Source: an uncultured Elusimicrobiales bacterium
GTDB lineage: Bacteria > Elusimicrobiota > Elusimicrobia > Elusimicrobiales > Elusimicrobiaceae
DNA: 64,000 bases
Reading direction: 5' to 3'
Assembly: GCA_944324675.1 (NCBI GenBank)
Contig: CALUXE010000003.1
Span: 149,089 to 213,088 of the forward strand
The notes beneath the pieces were generated by a model, which did not search any database, was not told the origin of the DNA, and saw nothing but the letters and a program-made list of their open reading frames with translations. Shown here piece by piece: positions 18,691 to 26,123 of the stretch. Positions within the stretch are counted from its first letter, which is position 1. Every line of letters starts with the position of its first letter. Position numbers and translations under genes: made by a program.

Positions 18691-18728
18691 TAATTGTTGT
18701 ATTGTTGAGGCTGAACATTGAGGGTATA

Positions 18729-18777
18729 AAAAAGCGATGGTATATCAGCCTAACGGAGTACCAATAAAACCATCGCC
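18729..18777 (-). terminator. Attenuator-like terminator between the two RNA units
   Basis: On the minus strand GCGATGGT (18777-18770) pairs with ACCATCGC (18742-18735), followed by six T (18734-18729). Its loop contains TCCGTTAGGC (18758-18749), the exact complement of GCCTAACGGA that ends unit 2 (18827-18818). That long pairing encloses one terminator arm only, so it and the terminator exclude each other. Confidence 0.55.
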
Positions 18778-18812
18778 CCCTGTATAAATACAGGGAAAGC
18801 AATGATTATTCT

Positions 18813-18872
18813 TAGTTCCGTTAGGCTTTTACTTGCGTAAAAGACTCTATACCCTTCAGTATAGCCCTAAAA
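18813..18872 (-). ncRNA. Structured RNA motif, unit 2 (promoter-proximal)
   Basis: Minus-strand order: TTTAGG, one base, hairpin CTATAC/GTATAG, AGT, hairpin CTTTTAC/GTAAAAG with a GCAA loop, then CCTAACGGAACTAA. The 14-base tail and the AGT linker are identical to unit 1 while both hairpins differ in sequence. A promoter for this transcript is not clear in 18873-18960, which is A/T-rich; I see no other feature between there and the rplU promoter. Confidence 0.6.
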
Positions 18873-19048
18873 ACAATCTGAAATTATTTAAAATCTGTTA
18901 ATGTTTGTCGCCTATAGCCTCCGGCAATAATTTGTATTTTTAATACGGAAATATTATAATAAATTAAGAAGCAGCGATGCTTCAAAATCAGAAAGAGCCG
19001 GCCTTGCGCTTTGCAGTAAAAGCGCAAATGGCTATTTTCCGCTTTTTT

Positions 19049-19057
19049 TGATAAAAT
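19049..19057 (+). promoter_or_regulatory. Extended -10 promoter of rplU, leaderless
   Basis: TG-A-TAAAAT followed by six bases and ATG 19064, so +1 falls on the start codon. No ribosome site and no good -35 are visible. Confidence 0.6.
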
Positions 19058-19063
19058 AAAGTT

Positions 19064-19372
19064 ATGTATTCAATAATAGAAACAGGTGGAAAACAGTACT
19101 GGGTAACCCCCGGTCAAAATCTGCAGGTTGAAAAACTGGAAGCTGAGGTCGGTTCTACCGTAGAGCTTAAAGCTCTGTGGGCGGCTGAAGCGGAAGGTAC
19201 CTCGTCAGATGCCAAGGCGGCGAAAACCGCCAAGGTCACCGCGGAAGTCGTAAGACATTTGCGCGGTCGCAAGATTATTGTTTTCAAGAAAAGACCCAAA
19301 AAAGGTTACGAAAGGACCATGGGCCACAGACAAAATCTTACAGAAATCAAGATTAAAGAAATAATCTTATAA
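19064..19372 (+). CDS. rplU: 50S ribosomal protein L21
   Basis: 102 residues with the L21 signature at the start ([18 protein letters not shown]) and the RNA-binding end ([20 protein letters not shown]). A lysine/alanine-rich stretch near residues 48-60 is slightly longer than in E. coli. L21 binds 23S rRNA in the large subunit. It is followed by rpmA, the usual order. The transcript is predicted to begin at the start codon, which argues against the upstream structured RNA being an L21 leader. Confidence 0.97.
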   Translation: MYSIIETGGKQYWVTPGQNLQVEKLEAEVGSTVELKALWAAEAEGTSSDAKAAKTAKVTAEVVRHLRGRKIIVFKKRPKKGYERTMGHRQNLTEIKIKEIIL

Positions 19373-19403
19373 CCGGCTTAAAGCCAAGAATAGGTGGATA
19401 ACA

Positions 19404-19673
19404 ATGGCACATACTAAAGCGCAAGGTTCCTCTTCCAACGGAAGGGACAGTCACGGTCAGAGGCTTGGTGTTAAGAGATACGGTTCACAGTTCGTGAACG
19501 CCGGCGAGATTATTCTTAAACAGCGCGGCACCAAAATATTGCCGGGCAACAATGTCTCGAAAGCCAGCGATGACAGCCTCTTTGCCAGAGTTTCGGGTAT
19601 CGTTACCTTCGAATGGGCTAAAAAGGGCAAACAGCAAGTTTCTGTTTATCCTAAAGAGGAAGCTAAAAAATAG
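19404..19673 (+). CDS. rpmA: 50S ribosomal protein L27
   Basis: 89 residues with the L27 motif [19 protein letters not shown] and the conserved [13 protein letters not shown]. Its flexible N-terminus (MAHTKAQG) reaches the peptidyl-transferase centre and has no Firmicutes-type processed extension. A weak GGTGG lies upstream. A strong terminator follows. Confidence 0.97.
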   Translation: MAHTKAQGSSSNGRDSHGQRLGVKRYGSQFVNAGEIILKQRGTKILPGNNVSKASDDSLFARVSGIVTFEWAKKGKQQVSVYPKEEAKK

Positions 19674-19687
19674 ACTTTTTTAGTCTT

Positions 19688-19720
19688 AAAAGGCGGCCTT
19701 TTAAGGCCGCCTTTTTTGTT
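19688..19720 (+). terminator. Terminator after rplU-rpmA
   Basis: Stem GGCGGCC/GGCCGCC (19692-19698 and 19705-19711), extended by flanking A/T pairs, followed by TTTTTTGTTTT. Confidence 0.92.
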
Positions 19721-19860
19721 TTGGGGAAGCCTTAATCGCTGTGCGGCGGACGAGTTTCCCCTTATAGTCGGAACAATGTCTTGTATGAGCCCGGGCGGAG
19801 ATTTTTTGAGCGCGGACTGAACTAAAAAGCGGAATGGTTTTATACTTGCTTTCGGCTTAG

Positions 19861-19866
19861 TATAAT
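19861..19866 (+). promoter_or_regulatory. Predicted -10 box of the lipoprotein pair
   Basis: TATAAT with nine bases to ATG 19876, which predicts a leader of only three bases. Confidence 0.45.
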
Positions 19867-19875
19867 ATCTGTTAT

Positions 19876-20403
19876 ATGCGTAGACTGTTTTTATTTGTTT
19901 TGCTCGCGGCCCCGCTTGCGGCGGGCTGCGGCGGGAAGGCCAATATTTACGAGCGTCAAAAGGCGGACGCGAAGGCGGGGCAAGATTGCGCCGAAACGCC
20001 GTCTTATTCTTTTCCTTTCCCTCAAGACGAAGTGCTAAAGGCCTGCCGCCAAATATTGGAAAGTTACGAATATAAAGTAAATGAGGAACTCTCCGAGTAC
20101 GGCTTTCTTTACGCCCAAAGCGGGAAAGAAGATTCTTTGGTTGCGACCCGCATCTTTATCACCCCTTGGAATTTGTTTGGAGTCGGCGTTACCAAGTATG
20201 AAGATAAAGTTTCTCTTTCGGCGAATGTATTTGTTAAAGAGGAAAACGCGGGCAGCATTGTCAAGATTTCCTTTTTTAGGGAAGCTTGGGATAATAATGG
20301 CGAAGCTCTAAAAAAAGATAAAATAAACGATACGGTTTTGTACGATAAGTTTATTGGGGATTTGGGAAAAGCTCTTTCCCCCGCTAAATCGGAACGGGAA
20401 TGA
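19876..20403 (+). CDS. Lipoprotein of unknown function
   Basis: 175 residues. The signal peptide ends in the lipobox LAAGC at residues 14-18, followed by GGKANIYERQ. The mature chain has mixed alpha/beta character (VLKACRQILESYEYKVNEEL) and no family I recognise. The next gene encodes a second small lipoprotein and overlaps it as ATGA; both have a region of similar look (YRDLAARSLLETLGEAGF compared with VLKACRQILESYEY), so they may be distant relatives or partners. They sit between rpmA and obgE, normally adjacent genes. Confidence 0.75.
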   Translation: MRRLFLFVLLAAPLAAGCGGKANIYERQKADAKAGQDCAETPSYSFPFPQDEVLKACRQILESYEYKVNEELSEYGFLYAQSGKEDSLVATRIFITPWNLFGVGVTKYEDKVSLSANVFVKEENAGSIVKISFFREAWDNNGEALKKDKINDTVLYDKFIGDLGKALSPAKSERE

Positions 20404-20774
20404 AGAACATCTTTTTTATTTTATTTTTCTCGGGTTTTTTATGCGCCTGCGCGCATAGCGGCGGTGCTGCTGGGAACGAGAATTTTCGTTTCAGACATTA
20501 TGGCTCCGCTTATCGAGATCTCGCGGCGCGCTCTCTGCTTGAAACGCTTGGCGAAGCGGGATTCGCTTTGGAAAAACCCGAAAGCGAAGATCTTTTTGCC
20601 AAAGGCATTTCTCAAGACGGGAAAACCGAGATTGTGGTCTTTATGACGGAACGGCCGAAAGAAGTGCTTTTTGAGCTTTCTTTCTATTACAAGGGCGGGG
20701 CGGTAAGGAAAGCTAAGCCGTATGACGATCTTTTTGCCGATATGGAAGAACGCATCTTCTCTTACGGGAGATAG
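20400..20774 (+). CDS. Small lipoprotein of unknown function
   Basis: 124 residues with a signal peptide and lipobox (FSGFLCAC, Cys18 being the likely lipidated residue; the lipobox is LCAC). The body includes LLETLGEAGFALEKPESEDLFAKG and VVFMTERPKEVLFEL, which suggests a compact alpha/beta domain. It is translationally coupled to the preceding lipoprotein. The 115 bases to obgE hold no further gene. Confidence 0.72.
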   Translation: MKNIFFILFFSGFLCACAHSGGAAGNENFRFRHYGSAYRDLAARSLLETLGEAGFALEKPESEDLFAKGISQDGKTEIVVFMTERPKEVLFELSFYYKGGAVRKAKPYDDLFADMEERIFSYGR

Positions 20775-20889
20775 TAATGTAAGCTTTTATCTTCTTGTTT
20801 TTTCAAAGCGATAAGGCTATATAATATGTACTATATATTTGATAAAAGGTAAAATATAAATAATATGGAGTTTTTAGCGGAATAGGAAT

Positions 20890-22281
20890 ATGCAGGCCAA
20901 CAATTTTTTAGATAGGGTTAAAATATACGTAAAAGCGGGCAAAGGCGGGGACGGCTGTCTTTCGTTTAGGCGCGAGAAGTTTATAGAATTCGGCGGGCCC
21001 AACGGGGGCAACGGCGGGCGCGGCGGAGACGTCTATTTACAGGCCGAACCCAACCTTACCACTTTGCAGGAGCTTGCCTATAATCCGCATATAGAGGCGG
21101 GCAACGGCGCCAAAGGCGGCACTTACAATAAGACGGGCGAGGACGCGGAAGATAAAATAATACTTGTCCCGCTTGGTACGGTAGTAAAGCAGGAGGGCAA
21201 TATAATAGCGGATTTGACTTTGCCCGGCCAAAGGGCGCTGGTAGCGCGCGGCGGGCGCGGCGGCCGCGGCAATCAAAGCTTTAAGACCAGAAACAACACC
21301 GCCCCGCGCATAGCCGAAAACGGCCAGCCCGGAGAAGAGGTAACCCTTATATTGGAACTTAAAGTATTGGCCGACGTCGGTTTGGTGGGTTTCCCCAATG
21401 CCGGCAAAAGCACGTTTTTAAGCGCGGTATCGGCCGCGCGGCCGAAAGTGGCAGATTACCCTTTTACCACTTTAAACCCGAATTTGGGGATATGTACGCA
21501 TAAGGGCAAGAGTTTTATAGTGGCCGATATCCCCGGCATAATAGAAGGGGCGAGCGAGGGCAAAGGCTTGGGTCATCAGTTCCTTAAGCATATAGAGCGC
21601 ACAAGGGTATTGGTGCATATGATAGATCCGCAGGGTTTTGAAGATATGGACGCTTTGAAATCGGTCAAGGTGATAGAGGGCGAACTTAAAAATTTCAGCA
21701 AGGAGCTGTCCAAAAAGCCCAGGATACTCGTCGTAAACAAAGCGGATTTGCCCGATGCCAAAGAAGTTTTTGAGAAGATAAAAAAGAAATACGCCAAATA
21801 TCCTGTCTTTTTGATTTCGGCTGCGGCGGGAACGGGGGTAAACAAGGTATTGGACGAGGTAATAAAAACTTTGGCAAAGAACCCGATAGCCGCGCCGAAA
21901 GAAGTAAAGACGGGCGGCCCTGTAATCCACTCGGTGGAGCCTATGTTCAGGATAACCAGGCTAGATGAAGAGCGGGTGCAAATAAGCGGCAAGAAGATAG
22001 AGGAATTTATTTCTATGACGAACTTCTCTCAGCCGGAGGCGGTGCAAAGGCTTAGGGGGATTTTCAAGAAGGTTGGTCTTGAGAAAGCCTTGCTTAAAGA
22101 AGGCGTAACGGACGGCAGCGTGATAGTTGCCTGCGGGCGCGAATTTGAATGGAACGGCAGCGAGGTAGACGAGGAAGTTTCCGCCCTGCCCGATAGAATA
22201 GGCGGATACAAACGGCGCGAAACCAAGGCCGAGCGTCTTGCCAAGCGCAAAGCGCGGCGCTCCGCCAAAGAAGGTTTATAA
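20890..22281 (+). CDS. obgE: Obg-family GTPase
   Basis: A 463-residue ribosome-associated GTPase with the three Obg parts. The glycine-rich N-terminal fold (KAGKGGDGCLSFRREKFIEF, GGPNGGNGGRGGDV) runs to about residue 158. The G domain has G1 GFPNAGKST, G3 DIPGI and G4 NKAD. A C-terminal OCT-like domain (FEWNGSEVDEE) follows. Obg acts in 50S assembly and stress control. The tail is lysine- and arginine-rich. The start is ATG 20890, with GGAA and AGGAA just ahead. Confidence 0.95.
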   Translation: MQANNFLDRVKIYVKAGKGGDGCLSFRREKFIEFGGPNGGNGGRGGDVYLQAEPNLTTLQELAYNPHIEAGNGAKGGTYNKTGEDAEDKIILVPLGTVVKQEGNIIADLTLPGQRALVARGGRGGRGNQSFKTRNNTAPRIAENGQPGEEVTLILELKVLADVGLVGFPNAGKSTFLSAVSAARPKVADYPFTTLNPNLGICTHKGKSFIVADIPGIIEGASEGKGLGHQFLKHIERTRVLVHMIDPQGFEDMDALKSVKVIEGELKNFSKELSKKPRILVVNKADLPDAKEVFEKIKKKYAKYPVFLISAAAGTGVNKVLDEVIKTLAKNPIAAPKEVKTGGPVIHSVEPMFRITRLDEERVQISGKKIEEFISMTNFSQPEAVQRLRGIFKKVGLEKALLKEGVTDGSVIVACGREFEWNGSEVDEEVSALPDRIGGYKRRETKAERLAKRKARRSAKEGL

Positions 22282-22291
22282 GGGGGGATAT

Positions 22292-22768
22292 ATGGAATTG
22301 GCCGAGAAGGCTTTAAAACATTATTTTGATTTTAAGGGGCGCGCCGGAATAAGGGAATTTATTTTGGCGCATATAATGATAGCGCTTGTAAATGTATGTT
22401 TGCTTGCGGTATTATTGGGTATTATCTTTGTAATAAATCTTATAGTTACGCAAATAGGAGGGCTTAGAGCCTCTTACGCCTTTTTGGATTCCGCCCAAAT
22501 ATTTATGAGTATAATAATGGTATTTTCGATAGGGCTGGGCATAGCGGCGATAGATTCCCGCAGACTGCACGATTTAAATTTAAGTTCCTGGTGGCTGGTC
22601 GGCGCGGTGGCGCTGCTGGTCGCCTTAAACATATACGGCTTTTTTACTTTCGCGACTTATTTGCATCTTTTCTTTATAATCGTATTGCTCTTCCCCGCGG
22701 ACAAACGGGCCAACAGATACGGCCCCGCGCGCGTTTCGGTGCTTAGGGAAGAGGACGAAGACTTATAA
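22292..22768 (+). CDS. DUF805 membrane protein
   Basis: About 158 residues from ATG 22292, which has GGGGGGAT ahead; a longer frame back to 22238 overlaps obgE and adds non-homologous sequence. It shows the DUF805 layout: an N-terminal FDFKGRAGIREF box, four hydrophobic segments, a DSRRLHDLNLSSWW loop and a C-terminal FPADKRANRYGP box. Inner-membrane location. Function of the family is unknown. It ends 2 bases from the convergent ybeY. Confidence 0.87.
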   Translation: MELAEKALKHYFDFKGRAGIREFILAHIMIALVNVCLLAVLLGIIFVINLIVTQIGGLRASYAFLDSAQIFMSIIMVFSIGLGIAAIDSRRLHDLNLSSWWLVGAVALLVALNIYGFFTFATYLHLFFIIVLLFPADKRANRYGPARVSVLREEDEDL

Positions 22769-22770
22769 TC

Positions 22771-23199
22771 TTATAAGAACAAACTTACTATTTTTTCGGC
22801 TTTGGCGTTCATAGCGTTTCTAAGCTTAGGGGTATTGTCTTGGTATCCTACCAGGTGCAGGGTTCCGTGCGCGGCGAGAACGGCGGTTTCAAACAGGGCG
22901 CCGTGGCCTTGCTCTTGGGCCTGCCTTTTTGCCTGCTCGACACAGACGAATACGTCGCCAAAGGCGCCGCCTATCTTCTTGTCGTAGGGATAATTGAATG
23001 ATATAACGTCCGTCACATAATCGTGGCCGATATATTCGCGGTTCATTTTATGTATTTCGGCCTCGCCTACAAAAACGATATTTACTTCGCCTTTAAAGTT
23101 CGCCGCCTTGCCCAAGGCTTTTAGAACAATGTTTTTGTAGACGGAAGTTTTCCTGTAATATTTTGGTATCTGCGGCCGATAGAAGATGTTTACTTGCAT
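22771..23199 (-). CDS. ybeY: rRNA maturation endoribonuclease YbeY
   Basis: About 142 residues from ATG 23199, which has GGGAG five bases ahead; ATG 23211 would lie within phoH. YbeY is a zinc-dependent RNase for 16S 3' processing and 70S quality control. The metal motif here is HGTLHLVGYQDNTP. The common HGxLHLxGYDH form has a third histidine that is Asp here. I recall a similar GYxDxTP form in Bacteroidetes proteins, so this is probably a functional variant. It overlaps phoH, its normal neighbour. Confidence 0.9.
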   Translation of the reverse strand: MQVNIFYRPQIPKYYRKTSVYKNIVLKALGKAANFKGEVNIVFVGEAEIHKMNREYIGHDYVTDVISFNYPYDKKIGGAFGDVFVCVEQAKRQAQEQGHGALFETAVLAAHGTLHLVGYQDNTPKLRNAMNAKAEKIVSLFL

Positions 23200-24125
23200 T
23201 TTTTCTCCCATTTGTCGTAGGCTTGTATAATGTCTTTTACCAGCGGGTGGCGGACAATATCCTCGTTTTCAAACTCGAAGAACCCTATCTGCGGCACTTT
23301 GCCCAATATTTTTTTTACGCTTAAAAGCCCGCTTTGTTTGGAATTGGGTAAATCTATTTGCGTTATGTCGCCCGTAACTATTATCTTGGAGTTAAGGCCC
23401 ATACGGGTAAGGAACATTTTCATCTGTTCGGGCTGGGTGTTTTGGGCTTCGTCCAAAATGATAAAAGCGTTTTCTAGCGTGCGGCCCCTCATATAGGCAA
23501 GGGGCACTATTTCTATTACGTTGGCGTAGCGAAGCGCGTTAAATTTTTCCGCGCCGAGCATAGCCTGGAAGGCGTCATATACCGGCCGCAAATAAGGGTC
23601 TACTTTCTCGTTTATGTCGCCGGGCAGAAAGCCGAGTTTTTCGCCCGCTTCCACTATGGGGCGGGTAACGACTATTTTGCCTATCATGCCAAGCTGCAGC
23701 GCCCTAAGCGCGCAAGCGGCGGCAAGGAAAGTTTTGCCCGTACCCGCAGGGCCCGTGCAGATGATAAGGTCCCGCTCCCAAATCAGTTTGACGTATTCAT
23801 TCTGGTTTAATGTGCGCGGCTTTATAGGGGAGGCGTGAGCGGGACGGAAAACCACTCCGTCCGCGAAAGGCACTTTTTGGGAAGCGGAGGCATTAGGGGC
23901 GGGCGGCACTCTGAGCAAGTCCAAATTTTTTTGTATTTTTGAATAAGCCTTATCCACGCGGGAGTGTATCCCGCTGATAGAGAGTTCCGCCCCGCCGTCT
24001 TCGTCGGTGTGTTTCACGTTGAGGGCTATTTTAAATTCCTTCTCCAAGGCGCGGAGATTTCTGTCCTGTATGCCGAGTACGGCGTAAATTTCGTCTTTGT
24101 TTAGGAGCTTTATTTTCTTTATCAC
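23190..24125 (-). CDS. ybeZ: PhoH-like ATPase
   Basis: About 311 residues from a GTG at 24125 that overlaps the glgC stop as GTGA; the open frame continues upstream only as a shadow of glgC. An N-terminal KH-like stretch (IYAVLGIQDRNLRALEKEF) precedes the PhoH domain with Walker A GPAGTGKT and Walker B FIILDEAQNTQPEQ. The motif RMGLNSKIIVTGDITQIDLP is typical. YbeZ works with YbeY in ribosome maturation, and the genes overlap here. Confidence 0.92.
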   Translation of the reverse strand: MIKKIKLLNKDEIYAVLGIQDRNLRALEKEFKIALNVKHTDEDGGAELSISGIHSRVDKAYSKIQKNLDLLRVPPAPNASASQKVPFADGVVFRPAHASPIKPRTLNQNEYVKLIWERDLIICTGPAGTGKTFLAAACALRALQLGMIGKIVVTRPIVEAGEKLGFLPGDINEKVDPYLRPVYDAFQAMLGAEKFNALRYANVIEIVPLAYMRGRTLENAFIILDEAQNTQPEQMKMFLTRMGLNSKIIVTGDITQIDLPNSKQSGLLSVKKILGKVPQIGFFEFENEDIVRHPLVKDIIQAYDKWEKKCK

Positions 24126-25333
24126 AGAAATTTCGTCCTTCCGCGCGGTATTACCACAATGCCCGAAGGATCGATATAGTAATTTTGGATATCGTCCTCG
24201 TGGTTTATGCCGATTTTGCTGCCCGCGGGTATATTGTTGAAGCGGTCCATAATGGTCTTTTTGATATGGCAGTTTTTGCCTATCACGCAAGAGTCCATTA
24301 TGACGCTGTCCTCAATTACCGCGCCGTCCATTACCACCACATTGCTGGCCAGGACGCTGTTTTTGATTAATGTTTTTGGGTGAATGACGCAGCCGTTGCT
24401 CAGCATACTGTTTTCCACCGCGCCGCCCAAATAAGCCGTAGGCGGAAGGTTATGGACGGAGGTGTTTATGGGCCAATGAGGGTTATTTAAATCAAATTTC
24501 GGTTTTTCGCCCAACAGATCCATATTGGCCTGCCAATACGCTTCTATGGTGCCGACGTCGCGCCAATAGCCTTGCTCCTCGTAGGGCCTTAACCCGGCGA
24601 GTTTATCGGACGGGAAATCATAGGCAAAGGTCCTGTGTGTTTTAAGTATAACGGGGATAATATTCTTGCCGAAGTCCAAAGAGGGAATATCGCAGTATTT
24701 TTGCTGAAGGATTTTCAGCAGGACATTTTTGTCAAAGATATAATTGCCCATGGATATATATGCGCTTTTAGATTTGCCGGGTATGGGATGGGGGTTTGGG
24801 GGTTTTTCCTCGAAGTTGACAATTCTGTTATTGTCGTCTACCGCCATAACGCCGAAGGAAGAGGCTTCTTTAAGCGGGACCACGTTTGCCGCGACGGTAA
24901 CATCGGCTTTGTTTTTGATGTGGAAATCTATCATTTTGGAAATATCCATTCTGTAAATGTGGTCCGCGCCGAAGATTACCACCAAATCGGGGTTAAAGTC
25001 GTTAATCAGGCTGATGTTTTGGCGGATGGAATCGGCGGTGCCTCTGTACCAATGTTCGCCCAGTCGCATTTGGGGTGGCACGACGGTAAGGAAGTGGTCC
25101 CTGCTGATGCCTTGCGTGGGCCAGCTTGTCCTTAGATATTCTATAAGCGATTGCGATAAATACTGCACCAATATATAGGAAGAAAATATGTTTGAGTTGA
25201 CGAAGTTGGACAGCACAAAGTCTATAATTCTGTATTTCCCGCCGAAAGGGACCGCCGGTTTAGATCTTTCTTTTGTCAGGGGGAAAAGCCTTTCTCCTTT
25301 TCCGCCGGCCATAATCATACCCAATACTCTCAT
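24122..25333 (-). CDS. glgC: Glucose-1-phosphate adenylyltransferase GlgC
   Basis: A 403-residue nucleotidyltransferase. Motifs are the nucleotide-binding GGKGERLFPLT, KPAVPFGGKYRIIDF, the substrate region FGADHIYRMD, and a C-terminal left-handed beta-helix rich in VVMDGAVIEDSVIMDSCVIG repeats. It makes ADP-glucose for glycogen synthesis. The ending GIVVIPRG is typical of bacterial GlgC. The start has AAGGAG upstream. No other glycogen genes are in the window. Confidence 0.95.
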   Translation of the reverse strand: MRVLGMIMAGGKGERLFPLTKERSKPAVPFGGKYRIIDFVLSNFVNSNIFSSYILVQYLSQSLIEYLRTSWPTQGISRDHFLTVVPPQMRLGEHWYRGTADSIRQNISLINDFNPDLVVIFGADHIYRMDISKMIDFHIKNKADVTVAANVVPLKEASSFGVMAVDDNNRIVNFEEKPPNPHPIPGKSKSAYISMGNYIFDKNVLLKILQQKYCDIPSLDFGKNIIPVILKTHRTFAYDFPSDKLAGLRPYEEQGYWRDVGTIEAYWQANMDLLGEKPKFDLNNPHWPINTSVHNLPPTAYLGGAVENSMLSNGCVIHPKTLIKNSVLASNVVVMDGAVIEDSVIMDSCVIGKNCHIKKTIMDRFNNIPAGSKIGINHEDDIQNYYIDPSGIVVIPRGRTKFL

Positions 25334-25363
25334 AAAATCTCCTTAAAAAGCCTTATGGGGCTT

Positions 25364-26056
25364 TTATTTTTTATGTAAAAGTTCAAAAGCGGCCCAAGTC
25401 CAGGGCAGTTTTTGTTTAAAAATCTTTTCTATGGCTTGCGCGTATACGCGTATTTCGTATTGGGCGTGGCCGTCGGCCCTGAGTGAAAGGAAGTTAAGCA
25501 GGCTTCTGGCGTTGACGGTCCAATAGAACTGCGTATACTGGCTTACCGGCAGAAGACCGCGGGCCATTTCTCTGGCGACGCCCGCGTTTAATAACTTCTG
25601 ATAGGCTTGATAAGAGGCTTCAATGCTGTCTGCATATATTTTTAAAAGGGTTGCGTTGTCCAAGTCCTTGCTGGATATGGAACCTTGTTTGTTGTGGGTG
25701 TCCTGGACTCGGAATTCAGTCGGTATATAAAATTCGTCTTTGACTTCGGTATACCTTGCGCTGACTTCGTTGTAAGAGGCCATTCTGTGCCTCATCCATT
25801 GCCTTGCTACGAAAATCGGGCATTTTATGTGAAATTGAAACGTGCAGTGCTCAAACGGCGAAAGATGTTGATGCTCCATAAGATATTTTATTAAGGCTTT
25901 ATCCTTTTCCTCGCCTTTGCTTACTCCGCCGAAGGATACTCTCGCGGCGTTTACGGTTCTTAGATCGCTGCCCATGAAATCTATCAATTTGACGAAACCG
26001 TGGTCCAGAAGATGGACTATTTCCTCCTGTTCGGTTTGCGGGTAAGTTGTATTCAT
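25364..26056 (-). CDS. thyX: Flavin-dependent thymidylate synthase ThyX
   Basis: 230 residues with the ThyX signature RHRMASYNEVSARY near residue 91 and the folate/FAD-binding QFYWTVNARSLLNFLSLR. It methylates dUMP to dTMP using methylenetetrahydrofolate and FAD with NAD(P)H. The start at 26056 has AGGAG ahead. It is separated by about 30 bases from glgC downstream, and about 70 bases from the exported-protein gene upstream. Confidence 0.96.
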   Translation of the reverse strand: MNTTYPQTEQEEIVHLLDHGFVKLIDFMGSDLRTVNAARVSFGGVSKGEEKDKALIKYLMEHQHLSPFEHCTFQFHIKCPIFVARQWMRHRMASYNEVSARYTEVKDEFYIPTEFRVQDTHNKQGSISSKDLDNATLLKIYADSIEASYQAYQKLLNAGVAREMARGLLPVSQYTQFYWTVNARSLLNFLSLRADGHAQYEIRVYAQAIEKIFKQKLPWTWAAFELLHKK

Positions 26057-26123
26057 AAATATCTCCTGAAGTTAAAAAGTTAAATCTAAATTGTCTGCGG
26101 GTTATCCGCTTTAATTTAATATA

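Noticed and set aside
18562..18827. attC-like sites of an integron (GCCTAAC ... GTTAGGC arms in a 79-base imperfect hairpin).
   Set aside because: The first hairpin lacks the attC end consensus, there is no gene cassette between the two, no tyrosine integrase is in the window, and the covarying junction motif beside each hairpin is better explained as RNA.
18630..19063. L21 (rplU) leader RNA on the plus strand.
   Set aside because: The rplU promoter at 19049-19057 puts +1 on the start codon, and the hairpins have T-runs only on the minus strand.
24126..24290. Longer start for the PhoH gene inside glgC.
   Set aside because: The added residues are an out-of-frame reading of the glgC beta-helix; the GTG at 24125 fits the family start.
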